A stretch of 64,000 nucleotides of DNA from Acidovorax delafieldii (GTDB lineage Bacteria; Pseudomonadota; Gammaproteobacteria; Burkholderiales; Burkholderiaceae_C): positions 1 to 64,000 of the forward strand of contig DFQQ01000035.1 of the NCBI GenBank assembly GCA_002377855.1, in the 5' to 3' direction. Below the pieces are notes generated by a model. That model had not been told where the DNA came from. It ran no database searches and saw nothing but the letters and a program-made list of their open reading frames with translations. Of the stretch, positions 15,692 through 23,567 are shown one piece after another; positions within the stretch are counted from its first letter, which is position 1; the number at the start of each line of letters is the position of its first letter. A program made the position numbers and the translations under genes.

Positions 15692-16381
15692 ATGACGACA
15701 CCTTCTACATTCACCCAAGACGAACTCAAGACCCTGGTGGGCCAAGCCGCTCTGCAATATGTGGTGCCTGGCGACATTGTGGGCGTGGGTACCGGCTCCA
15801 CTGTCAACAAGTTCATTGACGCCTTGGCCAGCATCAAGTCGACCATCAAGGGGGCTGTTTCCAGCTCCGTGGCCAGTACCGAGCGTCTGCAGGCTTTGGG
15901 AATCACTGTGTTCGATGCCAATGAGGTGGAGTCGCTGTCGGTGTACATCGACGGAGCAGATGAGATTGACGGAAGCGGCAACATGGTCAAGGGTGGCGGT
16001 GCTGCGCTCACCCGCGAAAAAATCGTCGCCGCACTGGCGCAGCGGTTTGTCTGCATTGCAGATGAGTCCAAGCGCGTGGAGGTGCTGGGTAGGTTCCCGT
16101 TGCCCGTGGAAGTCATCCCGATGGCAACACAGCACGTCGCCCGCCGTTTCAAGGCGATGGGCGGGGTGGCAACGTTGCGCCTCAAAGACGGCAAGCCTCT
16201 GGTGACCGACAACGGCCAGCACATCCTGGATGTCACCGGTCTTTCCATCCAACATCCGTTGGACTTCGAATCGCAGGTCAACCAATGGCCAGGGGTGGTG
16301 ACCGTGGGTGTGTTCGCGCACCAAAAAGCTGCTGTTTGCTTGCTGGGCACGGCACAAGGGGTGAAAACCTTGAACTATTGA
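15692..16381 (+). CDS. rpiA: ribose-5-phosphate isomerase A
   Basis: Interconverts ribulose 5-phosphate and ribose 5-phosphate in the pentose phosphate pathway. Motifs seen are GTGSTVNKFIDAL near the N-terminus, DGADEID with the substrate-contacting aspartates, and KGGGAALTREKIVA with the catalytic glutamate and lysine. From the ATG at 15692 it is 229 residues. A TTG at 15665 would add nine unconserved residues. It is divergent from pyrD and followed by a hairpin shared with the convergent minus-strand gene. Confidence 0.95.
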   Translation: MTTPSTFTQDELKTLVGQAALQYVVPGDIVGVGTGSTVNKFIDALASIKSTIKGAVSSSVASTERLQALGITVFDANEVESLSVYIDGADEIDGSGNMVKGGGAALTREKIVAALAQRFVCIADESKRVEVLGRFPLPVEVIPMATQHVARRFKAMGGVATLRLKDGKPLVTDNGQHILDVTGLSIQHPLDFESQVNQWPGVVTVGVFAHQKAAVCLLGTAQGVKTLNY

Positions 16382-16401
16382 CAAGCGGGGCCCTGTGGCT
16401 A

Positions 16402-16440
16402 TAAAAAAAAGGATGCCCAAAGGCACCCCTTTTTGTTTTT
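16402..16440. terminator. bidirectional terminator between rpiA and glutaredoxin-like gene
   Basis: A run of eight A, GGATGCC, a CAAA loop, GGCACCCC and TTTTTGTTTTT form an imperfect hairpin (mismatches at 16413/16426 and 16410/16429) flanked by A and T tracts. It lies between two convergent genes and can serve both strands. Confidence 0.65.
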
Positions 16441-16454
16441 ACCCATGACAGCGG

Positions 16455-17108
16455 TCAGAACTTGATTCCCGCCGGGTTGTTGGGATTGGGTGCATTCGTA
16501 TCGGGGGCGGCCACTGGTGGGCGGGCGAGTCGGCGCACAGTCTCTGTTGACGCAGGCGCGGTATCCGCAGTCGCCGGCACAGGCTTGGGCTGTGTCAGCG
16601 GAGCCGCTGCAGGACGGCGGTAATTGCCAGGCAACTGGGAGGTCTTCGGGTAGCCCGCCGCATCCAGGTAGGAGTTCCATTCGGAATCCGCAAAGCCCGA
16701 AAGCTGCTGTCCCCCAATGGTGGCAAAAGGCAAGCTTGAATCGCTGCCTAGCTTCACAAGAGCCTGCAGGTCTTCAGACGTGTTGATCGTGCGTTCAGTG
16801 AAAGGCACTCCTCTGGCTTCCAGCATGCGCCGAGCCGTGTCGCAGGGCGCACAGTTCTGGCCGGTGTACAGGGTTACCGGAAAACGGGCCGCCACCTTGC
16901 CCAGCTCAAAGGGAAGGCCCGCACCCGCAGGAGATGAACTGCCAGCCGTGCCCGCCGTCGTTTGCGCCGCCTTGGCTGCCGTATCGGGGGCGCGGTCGGA
17001 GAACGTCACTTTGCCGTCAGGGCCCACGATGCGGTATACGGTTTGCGCATGGGCGCCCAGCGGCAGCAACGCGAGCATCAGCGACAGAGACAGGACTTTG
17101 GGCAGCAT
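16455..17108 (-). CDS. periplasmic DUF4124 plus glutaredoxin-like protein
   Basis: A 217-residue secreted protein. The signal peptide is MLPKVLSLSLMLALLPLGAHA, followed by a DUF4124 segment (TVYRIVGPDGKVTFSDRAP). A glutaredoxin/thioredoxin fold then carries the redox pair CAPC (VTLYTGQNCAPCDTARRML) and the cis-proline region LPFATIGG. The last 60 residues are Pro/Ala-rich and probably disordered. AGGAGA six bases upstream supports the ATG at 17108. It probably acts in envelope thiol chemistry; the substrate is unknown. The neighbouring oligopeptidase gene ends upstream on the same strand. Confidence 0.8.
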   Translation of the reverse strand: MLPKVLSLSLMLALLPLGAHAQTVYRIVGPDGKVTFSDRAPDTAAKAAQTTAGTAGSSSPAGAGLPFELGKVAARFPVTLYTGQNCAPCDTARRMLEARGVPFTERTINTSEDLQALVKLGSDSSLPFATIGGQQLSGFADSEWNSYLDAAGYPKTSQLPGNYRRPAAAPLTQPKPVPATADTAPASTETVRRLARPPVAAPDTNAPNPNNPAGIKF

Positions 17109-17141
17109 GTGGTTTCTCCTCAAAAAGGGCATCTGGGGGGC

Positions 17142-19175
17142 TTACTGGGCCATCCCCTGGTGGCGCAGCAGGGCGTCCAGCTGTGGCTCCCGGCCGCGGA
17201 ACTCTTTGAACGACTCCATGGCTGGGCGGCTGCCGCCGGCCTCCAGAATCGCCTTGCGATACCGGCGCCCCGTTTCGATGCTGGGCTGACCGTCGGCGCC
17301 CATGGTTTCTTCAAAGGCCGCATAGGCATCAGCGCTCAAGACCTCTGCCCACTTGTAGCTGTAGTACCCGGCCGCGTAGCCGCCCGCAAAAATATGGCTG
17401 AAGGTGTGCGCGGTGCGGCTGAATGCTGGCGGCTGCAACACAGCCACTTCGCTGCGCACATCGCTCAGCAAGGGCATCACATCATCAGCCGGGTCGTGTT
17501 CTGTATGCAGCAGCATGTCGAACAGGGCGAACTCGATTTGGCGCAGCGTCTGCATACCCGCCTGGAAGTTCTTGGCGGCGATCATCTTGTCAAACAACGC
17601 GCGCGGCAACGACTCGCCGGTCTCCACATGGGCTGTCATGTGCTTGAGCACATCCCACTCCCAACAGAAGTTTTCCATGAACTGGCTGGGCAGCTCGACG
17701 GCATCCCACTCCACGCCGCCAATGCCGGACACGTCACGCTCATTGACTTGCGTGAGCATGTGGTGGAGGCCGTGGCCAAATTCGTGGAACAAGGTGATGA
17801 CATCGTCGTGCGTGAGCAGCGCGGGCTTACCGTCCACGCCGTCGGCGAAATTGCACACCAGATGGGCTACCGGGGTTTGCAGCTTGCCCGTGTCCGGGCG
17901 AAGCCAGCGGGTGCGCACGTCGTCCATCCAGGCCCCACCACGTTTGCCAGTGCGCGCGGGCTGGTCCAGATAAAACTGCCCCACCAACTCCCCGTTGCGC
18001 TCAATGCGATAGAACTCGACCGATGGATTCCACACCGGAGCGTTGTCACGGCGGATGCTCACTTCAAACAGGGTTTCAATGATCTTGAACAGACCGGCCA
18101 GCGCTTTGGGAGCCGTAAAGTACTGCTTGACCTCTTGCTCGCTGAAGGCGTAGCGCGCCTCCTTGAGCTTTTCCGCGATGTAGGGCCAGTCCCAGGCTTC
18201 AGGCGCTGCAAGGCCCAGCTCTGCGCGGGCAAAATCACGCAGGTCGGCCATGTCTTTTTCAGCGTAGGGACGGGCCCGCCGGGCCAGGTCACGCAAGAAG
18301 TGGATGACCTCAGAGGGAGACTGCGCCATTTTCGGCACCACGGAGACTTCGCCAAAATTGGCGTACCCCAGCAGTTGCGCTTCTTCCTTGCGCAGCGCGA
18401 GTATTTCGTTGATCAGAGCGGTGTTGTCGAATTTCCGGGCATCGCCCTCGGCCTGGTCAGAGGCGCGGGTGACGTAGGCGCGGTACAGCTTTTCACGCAG
18501 ATCGGCACGCCGGGCGAACTGCATCACCGGCAAGTAGCACGGCATCTTCAGCGTGAGCTTGTAGCCGTCCTTGCCCTCAGCCTTGGCGGCCGCCAATGCG
18601 GCTTGCTGCACGTCGCCTGGCACGCCTTCCAACTCTTCTTCGGAGGCGTAGTAGGCAAATGCATCAGTGGCATCCAGGGCGTTTTCGCTGAACTTCTGGC
18701 TCAGCTCGGCCTGGCGCTCCTGAATCTTTGCAAAACGCTCCTTGGCCTCGCCGGTCAATTCGGCCCCGCTCAGTACAAAGTTGCGGATGGCATTGTGGTG
18801 GGCGCGCTGTTGCTCGGCGTTGAGGGTCGCGGAATCGATGGCCTTGTACTTGGCGTACAGGCGCTCATCCGCACCCAGGCGCGTCCAGAACTCGGTCACC
18901 TGCGGCAGGGCTGCGTTGTAGGCAGCGCGCAGTTCGGGGGTGTCTGCCACGCTGTTGAGGTGGCTCACCGCCCCCCAGGCAATGCCCAGTTGCTCGGTGG
19001 CCACGTCCAGAACCTTCGCAATGGCGTTCCAGTCTGCTGGAAAGTCAGGGGCGGTCACGGTTTCAAGCGCTGCGTTGGCTTTTTCAAGCAGCGCATCCAC
19101 GGCGGGGCCGACGTCAGCAGGCTGTATGCGGTCAAACGCGGGAAGGGCGGAGAAGTCGAGAAGGGGGTTGCTCAT
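17142..19175 (-). CDS. prlC: oligopeptidase A (M3 zinc metallopeptidase)
   Basis: A cytoplasmic thimet-type oligopeptidase of 677 residues that degrades short peptides, including cleaved signal peptides. The zinc motif HEFGHGLHH is near residue 463, with the third ligand glutamate region VEWDAVELPSQFMENF downstream. The N-terminal MSNPLLDFSALPAFDRIQPADVGPAVDALL is typical of PrlC. Length agrees with the family. It starts 115 bp from folD, on the same strand. Confidence 0.93.
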   Translation of the reverse strand: MSNPLLDFSALPAFDRIQPADVGPAVDALLEKANAALETVTAPDFPADWNAIAKVLDVATEQLGIAWGAVSHLNSVADTPELRAAYNAALPQVTEFWTRLGADERLYAKYKAIDSATLNAEQQRAHHNAIRNFVLSGAELTGEAKERFAKIQERQAELSQKFSENALDATDAFAYYASEEELEGVPGDVQQAALAAAKAEGKDGYKLTLKMPCYLPVMQFARRADLREKLYRAYVTRASDQAEGDARKFDNTALINEILALRKEEAQLLGYANFGEVSVVPKMAQSPSEVIHFLRDLARRARPYAEKDMADLRDFARAELGLAAPEAWDWPYIAEKLKEARYAFSEQEVKQYFTAPKALAGLFKIIETLFEVSIRRDNAPVWNPSVEFYRIERNGELVGQFYLDQPARTGKRGGAWMDDVRTRWLRPDTGKLQTPVAHLVCNFADGVDGKPALLTHDDVITLFHEFGHGLHHMLTQVNERDVSGIGGVEWDAVELPSQFMENFCWEWDVLKHMTAHVETGESLPRALFDKMIAAKNFQAGMQTLRQIEFALFDMLLHTEHDPADDVMPLLSDVRSEVAVLQPPAFSRTAHTFSHIFAGGYAAGYYSYKWAEVLSADAYAAFEETMGADGQPSIETGRRYRKAILEAGGSRPAMESFKEFRGREPQLDALLRHQGMAQ

Positions 19176-19289
19176 GCGAAGTCAGATGGCGCCGGGCGGC
19201 AGAGGTTCAAGGTTGAGGACGAGCCGCCCGACGGGCGGTCCGCGTCGGGCATTCAACGTGGATGCGTTGGCCAGTGCCGCCCCCATTGG

Positions 19290-20144
19290 TCAGCTGCCAG
19301 CCGTACGTTCGGCAGCTTCGAGGGTGTTGACCAGCAGCATGGTAATGGTCATGGGGCCTACACCGCCAGGAACTGGGGTGATCCAGCCGGCCACTTCCTT
19401 CACACCTTCAAAGTCGACGTCTCCGCACAGCTTGCCGTCCGCCTTGCGGTTGATGCCCACGTCGATGACGATGGCGCCGGGTTTGATCATGTCGGCCGTC
19501 AGCGTGTTGGCGCGGCCCACGGCGGCCACCACGATGTCAGCCTGGCGCGTGTGGTAGCCCAGGTCGGGCGTGCCGCTGTGGGTGACGGTGACGGTGGCGT
19601 TGGCTTGCAGCAGCAGCAGGGCCATGGGTTTGCCAACCGTATTGCTGCGCCCGATGACCACGGCGTGCTTGCCCTTGATTGGCTGGCCGGTGGATTCGAT
19701 GAGCTTCATGCTGCCGTAGGGCGTGCAGGGCCGAAATCCTTCCAGGCCCGCCATCAACTCGCCGGCAGACAATACGGAATACCCGTCTACGTCCTTGGTG
19801 GTGGCGATGGCCTCGATCACCTTGTTGGGGTCGATGTGTTTGGGCAAAGGCATCTGCACCAGAATGCCATGCACTGCGGGGTCGGCATTGAGGGCGGCAA
19901 TGCGCTTAAGCAGCGCAGCCTCCGTCAGGTCAGCGTCGTACTTTTCAAAGACCGAGCGCACACCGCAGTCCTCGCAGGCCTTGACCTTGTTGCGCACATA
20001 GACGGCAGAGGCCGGGTCTTCGCCCACCAGGATCACCGCCAGGCCGGGCTGATGGCCGCGCGAGGTGAGGGCAGCGGCGCGTTGCGCCACGTCGGCGCGA
20101 AGTTGGTGGGAGAGGGCGTTGCCGTCAATGAGTTGGGCTGTCAT
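19290..20144 (-). CDS. folD: bifunctional methylenetetrahydrofolate dehydrogenase/cyclohydrolase
   Basis: Converts methylene-THF to formyl-THF in two steps with NADP. Visible motifs are YVRNKVKACEDCGV with the catalytic lysine, VQMPLPKHIDPNKVIEAI, PCTPYG, and the dinucleotide-binding VIGRSNTVGKPMALLL. The C-terminal PVPGGVGPMTITMLL is the second folate signature. Length 284 is normal. A copy of the dispersed palindromic repeat lies directly upstream of its start, in the gap after the response regulator. Confidence 0.96.
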   Translation of the reverse strand: MTAQLIDGNALSHQLRADVAQRAAALTSRGHQPGLAVILVGEDPASAVYVRNKVKACEDCGVRSVFEKYDADLTEAALLKRIAALNADPAVHGILVQMPLPKHIDPNKVIEAIATTKDVDGYSVLSAGELMAGLEGFRPCTPYGSMKLIESTGQPIKGKHAVVIGRSNTVGKPMALLLLQANATVTVTHSGTPDLGYHTRQADIVVAAVGRANTLTADMIKPGAIVIDVGINRKADGKLCGDVDFEGVKEVAGWITPVPGGVGPMTITMLLVNTLEAAERTAGS

Positions 20145-20154
20145 TTCAAATACA

Positions 20155-20206
20155 GGTCAAATTGGCCTCTAGCGCTTATGTGGCAAGCGCAATCAGCTAT
20201 CAAATA
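20155..20206 (+). repeat. dispersed palindromic repeat, intergenic copy
   Basis: The core is GCCTCTAGCGCTT, a short loop, then AAGCGCAATCAGCTAT and CAAATAGT. GCGCTT (20172-20177) and AAGCGC (20185-20190) form the hairpin. It lies between folD and the response regulator gene. This is one of the least degenerate copies in the window. Confidence 0.8.
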
Positions 20207-20213
20207 GTGAGTA

Positions 20214-20840
20214 TCAAGCCTTGGGCGCGTTCTGGCCCAAGGCGATCTTGAGCAGGTCGGCCACGGTGTTGGCGTTGAGCTTTTCCATGATGTTGGCGCG
20301 GTGCGCTTCCACCGTCTTGATGCTGATGCCCAAATCGTCAGCGATCTGCTTGTTCAGGCGGCCCGCAACGATACGCTCGAGAACTTGCGCTTCGCGGCTG
20401 GTGAGCTTGGAGAGCAGGGCGTCGCGGCTTGCAGCTTGCTGGAAGCCCGCGAACGCCTCGCGTGCATGGTCCAGCATGCGTTCCACCAAGCCCAGCAGTT
20501 CTTCCTCGTCAAAAGGCTTTTGGATGAAGTCAAGCGCACCCTTTTTCATGGTGTTCACGGCCATGGGTACGTCGCCGTGGCCGGTGATGAACACGATGGG
20601 CAGCGGCGATTTGCGCTCGATCAGTCGGTCTTGCAGTTCCAGCCCCGTCATGCCGCCCATGCGGATGTCGACAATCAAGCAAGCCACTTCGCGCGGGTCG
20701 TAGCGCGACAGGAAGGTTTCAGCCGAATCAAAGCAGCGCACCCGGTAGTCCTTGCCTTCCAGCAGCCATTGCAAAGAGTCGCGGACGGCTTCGTCATCGT
20801 CTACGACGTAGACAGTGCCTTTTTTCGGAATCAAGCTCAT
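20214..20840 (-). CDS. two-component response regulator, FixJ/LuxR type
   Basis: A 208-residue regulator. The receiver domain has the acidic pocket DDDEA (13-17), phospho-acceptor Asp58 (LIVDIRMGG), the switch Thr in FITGHGD and Lys in IQKPF. The LuxR-type helix-turn-helix follows (LTSREAQVLERIVAGRLNKQIADDLGISIKTVEAHRANIMEKL). It belongs to the FixJ/TtrR/DctR subgroup, which activates transcription after phosphorylation. The ATG overlaps the stop of the upstream kinase gene by 4 bp, so it is the kinase's partner. Targets are unknown; the divergent aceE is one candidate. Confidence 0.9.
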   Translation of the reverse strand: MSLIPKKGTVYVVDDDEAVRDSLQWLLEGKDYRVRCFDSAETFLSRYDPREVACLIVDIRMGGMTGLELQDRLIERKSPLPIVFITGHGDVPMAVNTMKKGALDFIQKPFDEEELLGLVERMLDHAREAFAGFQQAASRDALLSKLTSREAQVLERIVAGRLNKQIADDLGISIKTVEAHRANIMEKLNANTVADLLKIALGQNAPKA

Positions 20841-23404
20841 GCAATTGTCCTCGGAGTTTGTTCGTTTGCTACAGAGTTTGTAGTGTCATCGGCAGGCTTT
20901 GCCAGCGGCAGCCAGAAGGAGAACCGGCAGCCAATGACTTCCGATCCATTGTAGATGTTCTGTGCCTGCATCCTGCCCTGGTGGGACTCGACGATGCTGC
21001 GGCACAGATTGAGGCCCATGCCCATCCCTTCCTGCTTGGTCGAAAAGAACGCTTCGAAAAGCCGCTCCAGCACTTCCGGGGCAAGGCCTTTACCGGTGTC
21101 TTGGACCGAGAATTCCACCACTTCGCCTTCATCGAGCTGTTTGGGCACCACGCGCAGCTCGACACTGCGCCCCGACGCGGGGCGCTGGGCGTGCTGTATG
21201 GACTCTGCCCCGTTCTTCATGAGGTTGACCAGTACCTGCTCAATGAGAATGGTGTCGGCCATCACGGGCGGCAGGCGGGCGGCAATGTAGTGCGTGAGCC
21301 GCACGTTGTGCCGGCGCAGTTCAATGTCTGCCAGCTCCACCGCTTCAGACACCATGTGGTGCACATCGGCCAGGGTGCGGTTGGGCTCGCTCTTTTTCAC
21401 AAAGGCGCGGATGCGCTGAATGATCTGCCCGGCGCGCTGCGCTTGGTGAGCGGTCTTTTGCAGAGCCGACAACAACGCCTCTTCGGTGATTTGCCCGCTC
21501 TGGATGCGCGAAACCATGCCCGAGCAGTAGTTGTTGATGGCCGTGAGCGGTTGGTTCAGCTCATGCGCCACGCTCGACGCCATCTCGCCCATGGTGATCA
21601 GCCGGCTGACCGATTGGGCGCGCTCGGCCTGCCGATGGGCCTGCTCCTCGGCAAGGCGTCGGGGGGTGATGTCGGTGGCGATCACCATTTGAGCCAAGCG
21701 GCCATCCACCCAGTTCAGGTAACGTGAACGCACTTCCAGCCATTTGCCCAGGTCGGGCAGGTAGATCTCGGCGTTTTCTGAGCGCGCGCTGGTCAGTGGG
21801 TCGGTAGGCAGTCCCATGAGCCCGTCCTCATCATCCACGCCGCTCGTGCTGTTGCCGGCCACGGGCAACACGCCTGCTTGGGCAACCAGCTGCAGGTGCC
21901 CCGCCGTCTGTGAACCAAACCACTGCCGGTACAACTTGTTCGCAAAGAGCAGTTCCTCGCTACCCAGCGGAGCCACGGACACCGACGCGTCCAGAGATTC
22001 CAGAACGATGGTGAAACGCTCGTGCGCAGCGGTCAGTTGCTGGCGCACGCGGTTGGGCTCCGTAATGTCCGTCATCGACGTCATCCAGCCGGTTTGTTGT
22101 CCGTGCGCGTCAATCAATGGAGAGACGTACAGGCGTGCGTCAAACAGGCTTCCGTTCTTGCGTTGCACGCGCACTTGGAACCCACCACTGACGCTGCGAC
22201 CGCTGAGCTCGTCTCGCAGTTTTGCATGCAGCGATTCGTGGTCTTCCTTGGGCCAGTAGGGGTACGGGGGCATCAGCCCCACCAGTTCGGCCTCGCTCCA
22301 GCCGGTCATCTGACACAAGGCCGCGTTCACATACGTGATGCGGCCTTCCATGTCCAATGCTCGCATGCCGGTCAGGATGGAGTTCTCCATGGCACGGCGG
22401 AAATTGGTTTCGGCCACCAGCGCTTGCTGGGCCTGCAGGCGCCTGCGGGTGTGGCGCCATGTGGCAATCAACATCCATGCCGTCATGGCGCTCAAGGTGC
22501 CCACCAACCAAAACAAACCGCTGCCTACCACGCCCAAAGACGTGCGATAAGCCTGTGCCCGCAGCACCAACCCATTGCCCACAGGGGACACCGGCACTTC
22601 GTATTCGTTGGCCTTTGGCGCCCAGGGCAACAGCTGCGTCGCAGGGTTGCGCGGGGGCAGGGGGGTCCCAGCCAGCACCTGGTTGCGCCCGTCCATCAAG
22701 GTCACGGCGTAGCGCGCCAACACCTCGGTAGGGGTGCCATAGCGCAGCAGGCTGTCGATCGAATACTCGCCCAGCACCACGCCAGCGAACTTGCCCTGGT
22801 TGTTCAAAGGCACCTGCAGTTGCAACAAGGGCGAGGCCTCTCCCTTGGCGGCGGCCGGTTGTGCGTAAACCGGCTGCTGCAGGTCGCGGGCCAAGCCGTA
22901 GGTGTCTGCGGTGTCGCCGGGCTTGAGCATTTCGCCCGCCACCCGCAACTGCAGGCTTGAAAGTGTGGGCGCTGCATGGCTCGCCCGGATCTTTCGCCGC
23001 TCGTCAATCCAGGTAATGGCCTGGAGTTCAGGATATTGGCTGATGAGCGCTTCGGCCCGGTTCACAAATTCGGCGCGTTCCAGCTCTTGATTGGAGAGAT
23101 CGCGCGCAATCCGCATCAATTGCTCTTGCCGTTCAAGCAGGCGCAGGCGTACCCTTTGCTGGGCGTATTCCACATCCCGCCGAAGGGCTTCTTGTTCACG
23201 TTCGGCCTCTTCCGCGCGCAAATACCAGAAAGCGGCAACGATAGCTGCAAGGAACATCATCACCGCAGCCAACGGTGCCAAAGCCGCAAAACGGTCCTGG
23301 CGCGTGGGCGAAAGGCTGCGCCACCACTTGCGCCACCAGCGCGCCGGCGCGGCGATGGCCGATGGCGCGGCTACTGGCGTGGTCTCAGGGCTCGGTGTTT
23401 CCAT
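20837..23404 (-). CDS. PAS-domain sensor histidine kinase (FixL/DctS-like)
   Basis: An 855-residue membrane kinase. A first transmembrane helix (AALAPLAAVMMFLAAIVAAFWYL) is followed by a periplasmic domain of about 250 residues, then a second helix (GSGLFWLVGTLSAMTAWMLIA). Two PAS-like domains, a HisKA domain with the phospho-accepting His in SSVAHELNQPLTA, and an HATPase domain (LVNLMKNGAESI, DTGKGL) complete it. DctS-type kinases sense dicarboxylates, but the ligand here is unknown. The ATG at 23404 lacks a strong ribosome binding site; a TTG at 23467 would add 21 residues. A TTTCAGC/GCTGAAA palindrome (23434-23448) lies just upstream. Confidence 0.87.
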   Translation of the reverse strand: METPSPETTPVAAPSAIAAPARWWRKWWRSLSPTRQDRFAALAPLAAVMMFLAAIVAAFWYLRAEEAEREQEALRRDVEYAQQRVRLRLLERQEQLMRIARDLSNQELERAEFVNRAEALISQYPELQAITWIDERRKIRASHAAPTLSSLQLRVAGEMLKPGDTADTYGLARDLQQPVYAQPAAAKGEASPLLQLQVPLNNQGKFAGVVLGEYSIDSLLRYGTPTEVLARYAVTLMDGRNQVLAGTPLPPRNPATQLLPWAPKANEYEVPVSPVGNGLVLRAQAYRTSLGVVGSGLFWLVGTLSAMTAWMLIATWRHTRRRLQAQQALVAETNFRRAMENSILTGMRALDMEGRITYVNAALCQMTGWSEAELVGLMPPYPYWPKEDHESLHAKLRDELSGRSVSGGFQVRVQRKNGSLFDARLYVSPLIDAHGQQTGWMTSMTDITEPNRVRQQLTAAHERFTIVLESLDASVSVAPLGSEELLFANKLYRQWFGSQTAGHLQLVAQAGVLPVAGNSTSGVDDEDGLMGLPTDPLTSARSENAEIYLPDLGKWLEVRSRYLNWVDGRLAQMVIATDITPRRLAEEQAHRQAERAQSVSRLITMGEMASSVAHELNQPLTAINNYCSGMVSRIQSGQITEEALLSALQKTAHQAQRAGQIIQRIRAFVKKSEPNRTLADVHHMVSEAVELADIELRRHNVRLTHYIAARLPPVMADTILIEQVLVNLMKNGAESIQHAQRPASGRSVELRVVPKQLDEGEVVEFSVQDTGKGLAPEVLERLFEAFFSTKQEGMGMGLNLCRSIVESHQGRMQAQNIYNGSEVIGCRFSFWLPLAKPADDTTNSVANEQTPRTIA

Positions 23405-23433
23405 TGGTGAAGTGTAGGGGACGCACGGCCCTT

Positions 23434-23448
23434 TTTCAGCTGCTGAAA
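23434..23448. promoter_or_regulatory. hyphenated palindrome between kinase gene and aceE
   Basis: TTTCAGC, one T, then GCTGAAA: a perfect 7-bp inverted repeat in the divergent intergenic region. It is a candidate operator for the two-component system or for pdh control. Function is inferred from symmetry and position only. Confidence 0.4.
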
Positions 23449-23567
23449 TTATGTGCGATTGCAGCAATTTTTCTTAATATGGAATGTAAAAGCACAATTT
23501 GAAATGCGGGCGAAATGTGCGAAACTACGCGCGATTTTTGCCCGCTGCACTTCACAGGAGACAAAGC

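Noticed and set aside
16962..20207. Plus-strand open frame of 1081 codons
   Set aside because: Runs antisense through three confirmed genes (glutaredoxin-like, prlC, folD); the product is His/Val/Gly-rich and has no domain.
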